A stretch of 64,000 nucleotides of DNA from an uncultured Poribacteria bacterium (GTDB lineage Bacteria; Poribacteria; WGA-4E; WGA-3G): positions 3,153,200-3,217,199 of the forward strand of contig OX639973.1 of NCBI GenBank assembly GCA_951828385.1, in the 5' to 3' direction. The position numbers and the translations under genes were made by a program. Shown piece by piece: positions 60,526 to 64,000 of the stretch. Under the pieces are notes generated by a model, which worked only from the letters and a program-made list of their open reading frames with translations, was not told the DNA's origin and made no database searches. Positions within the stretch are counted from its first letter, which is position 1; each line of letters starts with the position of its first letter.

Positions 60526-60549
60526 ATTCTACCAATGCTATTATTTCAT

Positions 60550-61743
60550 CTATGGGCGGATAACTGTACCATCCATTCGACGTACGGGTGCCCAGCCACC
60601 GTTGAGCGGATGTTCTGGAAACGGGAAGCGTGCCGCGAGTTCTTCGTTTAGATCCATGCCGAGTCCAGGTTCACCATTTGCCCAAAAACAGCCGTCCCGA
60701 ATTTCGGGGCAACCGGGAAAGACCTCTTGGGTATTCTCACCGAAGACGTGCTGCTCCTGGATCCCGAAGTTATAGCATGCCAGATCCAGCGCAACGTTGG
60801 CAGCATGCCCGACAGGAGAAACATCCCCCGGACCGTGCCACGCCGTGCGTACGCCGAAAAATTCACAGAACGCGGCGAGTTTACGCGCAGGACTGATGCC
60901 ACCGATCTGTGAGATATGTACCCGAATGAAGTCGATGAGCCGGTCTTTGATAAGATGGACGTACTCATTCGGATTGTTGAACAATTCTCCCATTGCAATG
61001 GGAATGCTCGTCTGTTGGCGCATCAGTTGGAAATAGTCCACGTCCTCTGGAGCAAAGGGGTCTTCAAGGAAAAAGAGGTTATACGGTTCCAGTCCTTTGG
61101 CAAGATTAATGGCTTGTATGGGTGGGATACGTTCATGGACATCGTGGAGAAGTTCGACCTCGTCGCCAAGATTTGTGCGCAGATGATCAAAGAGTTTGAT
61201 GATTGTATTGACATAAGGGGTCGGTTCAAAGGCAGGCGAACTCCGTTTCCCACCGCCCGCGCCATACGTCGAATACCCCGGTATTGCCACCTGTGCGCGG
61301 ACATAGCGATAACCCTGCTCCATATAACGGCGAATGCTTGCCTCTACTTCCTCGAAAGTCCCACCGCCTGCATGCGCATAAAGCGTTGCAGCTTCACGGC
61401 ATTTGCCGCCGAGCAGTTGGTAAACAGGCATGTTGGCACGTTTGCCCATGATGTCCCACAAGGCGATGTCTACACCGCTGAGCGCATTGTTCAGCACGGG
61501 CCCATTGCGCCAATAGGAACTGACAAAACTGGTCTGGAAGATGTCCTCTATATTCGTCGGGTCTTTCCCGATAAGGAAGGGTTTCAGATATTCATCAACC
61601 GCTGTCGCTACAGCAAGGGGACGTTGTGTAAACGTGGCACAACCGATGCCGTATAAGCCGGGTTCGCTTGTCTCAATCTTAACAACAACAAGCCGAATGC
61701 CATCGGGTGCTGTCAAAATCGTTTTTACATCTGTAATCTTCAA
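60550..61743 (-). CDS. D-mannonate dehydratase-like (RspA/ManD) enolase-superfamily enzyme
   Basis: 397 residues, standard length. Motifs of the mannonate dehydratase subgroup are present: HDVHERIPP (metal Asp and catalytic His), LEDPFAPED (Glu), IAMGELFNNPNEYV (Glu), and the late AWHGPGDVSPVGHAAN. Mannonate dehydratase converts D-mannonate to 2-keto-3-deoxygluconate in glucuronate catabolism; members with relaxed sugar-acid use are known. The start is TTG 61743: AGGAGA is 8 bases upstream and the family begins MKITDVKT. It has its own promoter (61796-61824) and leads a transcript with the FG-GAP gene. Confidence 0.85.
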   Translation of the reverse strand: MKITDVKTILTAPDGIRLVVVKIETSEPGLYGIGCATFTQRPLAVATAVDEYLKPFLIGKDPTNIEDIFQTSFVSSYWRNGPVLNNALSGVDIALWDIMGKRANMPVYQLLGGKCREAATLYAHAGGGTFEEVEASIRRYMEQGYRYVRAQVAIPGYSTYGAGGGKRSSPAFEPTPYVNTIIKLFDHLRTNLGDEVELLHDVHERIPPIQAINLAKGLEPYNLFFLEDPFAPEDVDYFQLMRQQTSIPIAMGELFNNPNEYVHLIKDRLIDFIRVHISQIGGISPARKLAAFCEFFGVRTAWHGPGDVSPVGHAANVALDLACYNFGIQEQHVFGENTQEVFPGCPEIRDGCFWANGEPGLGMDLNEELAARFPFPEHPLNGGWAPVRRMDGTVIRP

Positions 61744-61795
61744 GGCGATAATTCTCCTGTTTTCTCAACTTTCTGTCAAGTTTTGCGATACTGGA

Positions 61796-61824
61796 AGTAT
61801 ATCAAACTGGGCGCGAGGTGTCAA
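61796..61824 (-). promoter_or_regulatory. Sigma-70 promoter of the dehydratase/FG-GAP operon
   Basis: Minus strand: TTGACA (61824-61819), 17-base spacer, TATACT (61801-61796), 52 bases before the TTG start. Confidence 0.75.
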
Positions 61825-61840
61825 AGGAATTCGAGATCTC

Positions 61841-64000
61841 CTATTTTTTTCTCAAAATAAGATTCTGATACGCATCAACAACGGCGGCAAAATTCGGTGG
61901 TATTACAGTGGTTGCGCTGAATTCTGTTATAACTGCAGGACCCACGATTTGGTTGCCAGGACGCAACGCCTCACGACGGTAGAAATCGGTTGTGAGGGCT
62001 TCGCCCTCAAATACAACACGGTTTTGGACGGTAAACGCTTCAGACGGATCTGCATCAACGCGTGGCAACGGTTGAATAGGAGGATTATCGGTTGCTCCAG
62101 TGGCTGTCAGTCGGAGGTTTACGACTTCGACCGGTGCGTCGGTGCGTGCATAACCGAACCGCTGATCGTGTGCGGCGTGAAATTTCCGAACAAGTCCGTG
62201 TGCCCCTGTTTCGGTAAAATACGGGATATTGAGTTCATAAGACTGTCCTTCGTATCGCATATCAAGTGAACAGTCAATCTTAAGTTGATTAGGTGTGAAC
62301 CCTTCCGGTTTCATCTCATTTTCCGCACGGGTTAAGAGTTCGTCAAACCCAGTGTTTAATGTGTCAACGAGTGTTCCACTGCCAGTTTCAAACCGCAATA
62401 GAACCGTCTGTGAATAGTCTTTGACGACATCTGCAAAGAGCATCCCGTAGGCGGAGAGCAAACCGCCGTTGGGTGGAATCAGGATTGTTTCGATGCCGAG
62501 GTTTTCCGCCATAAATGCGGCGTGCAAACCGCCGGCACCTCCGAAAGAGACGAGTGTGAAATCGCGTGTATCAAATCCACGTTCCACAGAGATAACCTTG
62601 ATCGCACGTTCCATGGCTGCGTTGGCGACTTTGAGAATACCGTCAGCAGCTTGCAGGGCGGGAATACCGAGTTGTGACGCAAATTTTTCAATGTGTACGC
62701 GGGGCCTATCAAGGTCAAGTGCCATCGCACCGCCTAAAAACTGGGTCGCGGCGATGCGCCCTAAAAACAGGTTTGCGTCGGTTACAGTGATGTCTTCTCC
62801 GTTGTTTCCATAACATATCGGACCCGGATCAGCACCTGCGCTCTCCGGTCCAACGCGCATCGCACCACCCGCGTCCACAGTCGCGATAGAACCGCCACCC
62901 GCACCGACGGTATGGATGTCAATCAATGGTACCTTGATCGGAAGTCCACTAATCGTGCTTTCCGTCGTGAGTGAGATGCCGTTATTACACAGACTCACAT
63001 CCGTTGAGGTGCCACCCATATCAAATGTGATGATCTGATCGTAGCCAGCAGCTTTAGCGATTTGATACGCCCCGAGCACACCCCCCGCGGGGCCAGAGAG
63101 AACCGTGCGGATACCAACAGACGTATCTTCGGACGGTAAGTTTTCAGCTTGCAATCTTCCCTGAAATGCCTCTATGGAAACACTGCCGCCGTTGGAGAGC
63201 ATCAGTCGGAACGACTTTTTAATTTTTCCTTGCGGATAAGTATCGGCTGCTTGTTTCTTAACGCTTTTCGTGTTCGAGTTGAAGAAACGCCCAAGCAAAA
63301 ACCCCTCCATTTCATTACGGGCTACAGTTTCGTTAAAACTGCCCAGCAAATCAGAAGCTGTCAGTGTAGAGAGGTGCCGTTCTAAGGTAGGACGGATGTA
63401 CGCATTCGCAACAGTAGTGCTGAACCGTGCGTACTCGCGGTATTCCGGTAGGACTTCGTGCGAACATGAAATCGGTACCCCAAGCCGTGCAAGGTATTCC
63501 GCAACAACCTGTTCGTTTTGTGGGTTGACATAGGCGAAAAGGAAACAGATTGCGACTGCATCAAGTTCCAACGCGGCGAGTTCGGAGGCGAGTGTCTCCA
63601 AATCGGCGGGTTCAATCTCTGTCTGGATTTCGCCTGTGTATAGCGTCCGTTCCGATATACCGAAACGTCTATCGGCAGGGACAAGCGATGCTGGACGTTC
63701 TACGAAAAAATCGTAGAGACTTGGACGTGCCTGTCTACCTATCTCTAAAATGTCTTCAAAACCTTTCGTTGTAACGAGGGCAATGCGTGCACCCCTGCGT
63801 TCAAGGAGCGCGTTGGTTGCGACAGTCGATCCGTGAACAATTTCGAGATGTTCAGCATCGGTACCGTGTAATCGCAATATTTCACGGACCCCCTGTATTA
63901 CAGCGAGTGCTGGATTTTGCGGTGTGGAGAGGACTTTGTGTGTAAATAGGTTGCCCTCAATACGCATCACGATGTCGGTGAAGGTACCGCCCGTATCAAC
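61841..64000 (-). CDS. hyuA: Hydantoinase/oxoprolinase A subunit (HyuA), cut by window edge
   Basis: At least 719 residues; the 5' end lies beyond base 64000. The frame runs to the edge and the last visible codons give VDTGGTFTDIV, the conserved ATP-binding start of the family, so only about 6 residues are missing. Other signatures are EIVHGSTVATNALLERRGARIALVTTKGF, the TFDMGGTSTDVSL phosphate loop, and HTVGAGGGSIATVD. These enzymes cleave hydantoins or 5-oxoproline with ATP; the B subunit normally follows downstream but the next gene is the dehydratase, so hyuB may be elsewhere or absent. Confidence 0.9.
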   Translation of the reverse strand, partial: VDTGGTFTDIVMRIEGNLFTHKVLSTPQNPALAVIQGVREILRLHGTDAEHLEIVHGSTVATNALLERRGARIALVTTKGFEDILEIGRQARPSLYDFFVERPASLVPADRRFGISERTLYTGEIQTEIEPADLETLASELAALELDAVAICFLFAYVNPQNEQVVAEYLARLGVPISCSHEVLPEYREYARFSTTVANAYIRPTLERHLSTLTASDLLGSFNETVARNEMEGFLLGRFFNSNTKSVKKQAADTYPQGKIKKSFRLMLSNGGSVSIEAFQGRLQAENLPSEDTSVGIRTVLSGPAGGVLGAYQIAKAAGYDQIITFDMGGTSTDVSLCNNGISLTTESTISGLPIKVPLIDIHTVGAGGGSIATVDAGGAMRVGPESAGADPGPICYGNNGEDITVTDANLFLGRIAATQFLGGAMALDLDRPRVHIEKFASQLGIPALQAADGILKVANAAMERAIKVISVERGFDTRDFTLVSFGGAGGLHAAFMAENLGIETILIPPNGGLLSAYGMLFADVVKDYSQTVLLRFETGSGTLVDTLNTGFDELLTRAENEMKPEGFTPNQLKIDCSLDMRYEGQSYELNIPYFTETGAHGLVRKFHAAHDQRFGYARTDAPVEVVNLRLTATGATDNPPIQPLPRVDADPSEAFTVQNRVVFEGEALTTDFYRREALRPGNQIVGPAVITEFSATTVIPPNFAAVVDAYQNLILRKK

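Noticed and set aside
1-64000. tRNA, rRNA, riboswitch or CRISPR loci
   Set aside because: No cloverleaf with a CCA-end or conserved T-loop, no rRNA-like sequence, no known riboswitch core and no short repeat-spacer series were recognised by eye; small RNAs could still be missed.

Overview
The window looks like a piece of a Candidatus Poribacteria genome or a close relative. This is an inference from gene content, not from a marker gene: there is no rRNA or tRNA here. The strongest pointers are ECF sigma factors fused to membrane-anchored propellers, paired phytanoyl-CoA dioxygenase-like genes, a Planctomycetes-type PSD1 cytochrome gene near two DUF1501 genes, several enolase-superfamily sugar-acid dehydratases, FG-GAP/UnbV and LamG proteins, and Uma2-type nucleases. 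Promoters are mostly ordinary sigma-70 type (TTGACA, 17 bp, TATAAT-like), and TTG and GTG starts occur.

Layout. 0-8.3 kb: two tandem paralogues in which an ECF sigma factor is fused through one membrane helix to an Asp-box (BNR/Ycf48-like) propeller, followed by a secreted 14-repeat WD40 protein. All three are preceded by the same ECF-like promoter pattern (TGnAnC or close, 17 bp, CGTC), so they look like one self-controlled regulon. 8.4-15 kb: an enolase-superfamily enzyme, a HEPN gene followed closely by a BolA-like gene, a large membrane protein, archease, and a DNA methyltransferase carrying an Mrr-like nuclease domain. 15-25.5 kb: a PA14-domain protein, an HpcH/HpaI aldolase, threonine synthase, a Uma2 protein, RecD2 and an AAA-like ATPase/nuclease. 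25.5-36 kb: two sialate O-acetylesterase-like proteins, a galactonate-dehydratase-like enzyme, a tnpB-only IS200/IS605-type element, two phytanoyl-CoA dioxygenase-like enzymes, a Gfo/Idh/MocA oxidoreductase and a membrane-anchored methyltransferase. 36-49.4 kb: a PSD1/DUF1549/DUF1553 cytochrome protein, two very large leucine-rich-repeat proteins, two Tat-exported DUF1501 proteins and a second Gfo/Idh/MocA oxidoreductase. 49.6-58 kb: an AAA ATPase, a pentapeptide-repeat potassium-channel-like protein and a metalloprotease-TPR protein in close succession, then a small exported protein, MurB and a TPR protein. 58-64 kb, minus strand: LamG protein, FG-GAP/UnbV protein, mannonate-dehydratase-like enzyme and a hydantoinase A subunit that runs off the window.

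How it fits together. The metabolic genes point to breakdown of acetylated and acidic sugars from host or algal polysaccharides: esterases remove acetyl groups, dehydratases and an aldolase process sugar acids, and oxidoreductases and 2-oxoglutarate dioxygenases modify small molecules. A striking architectural trait is tandem duplication: five adjacent paralogue pairs lie in 64 kb. The best candidates for something undescribed are the membrane-tethered sigma-propeller regulon, the HEPN/BolA-like pair, and the ATPase/ion-channel/protease unit.
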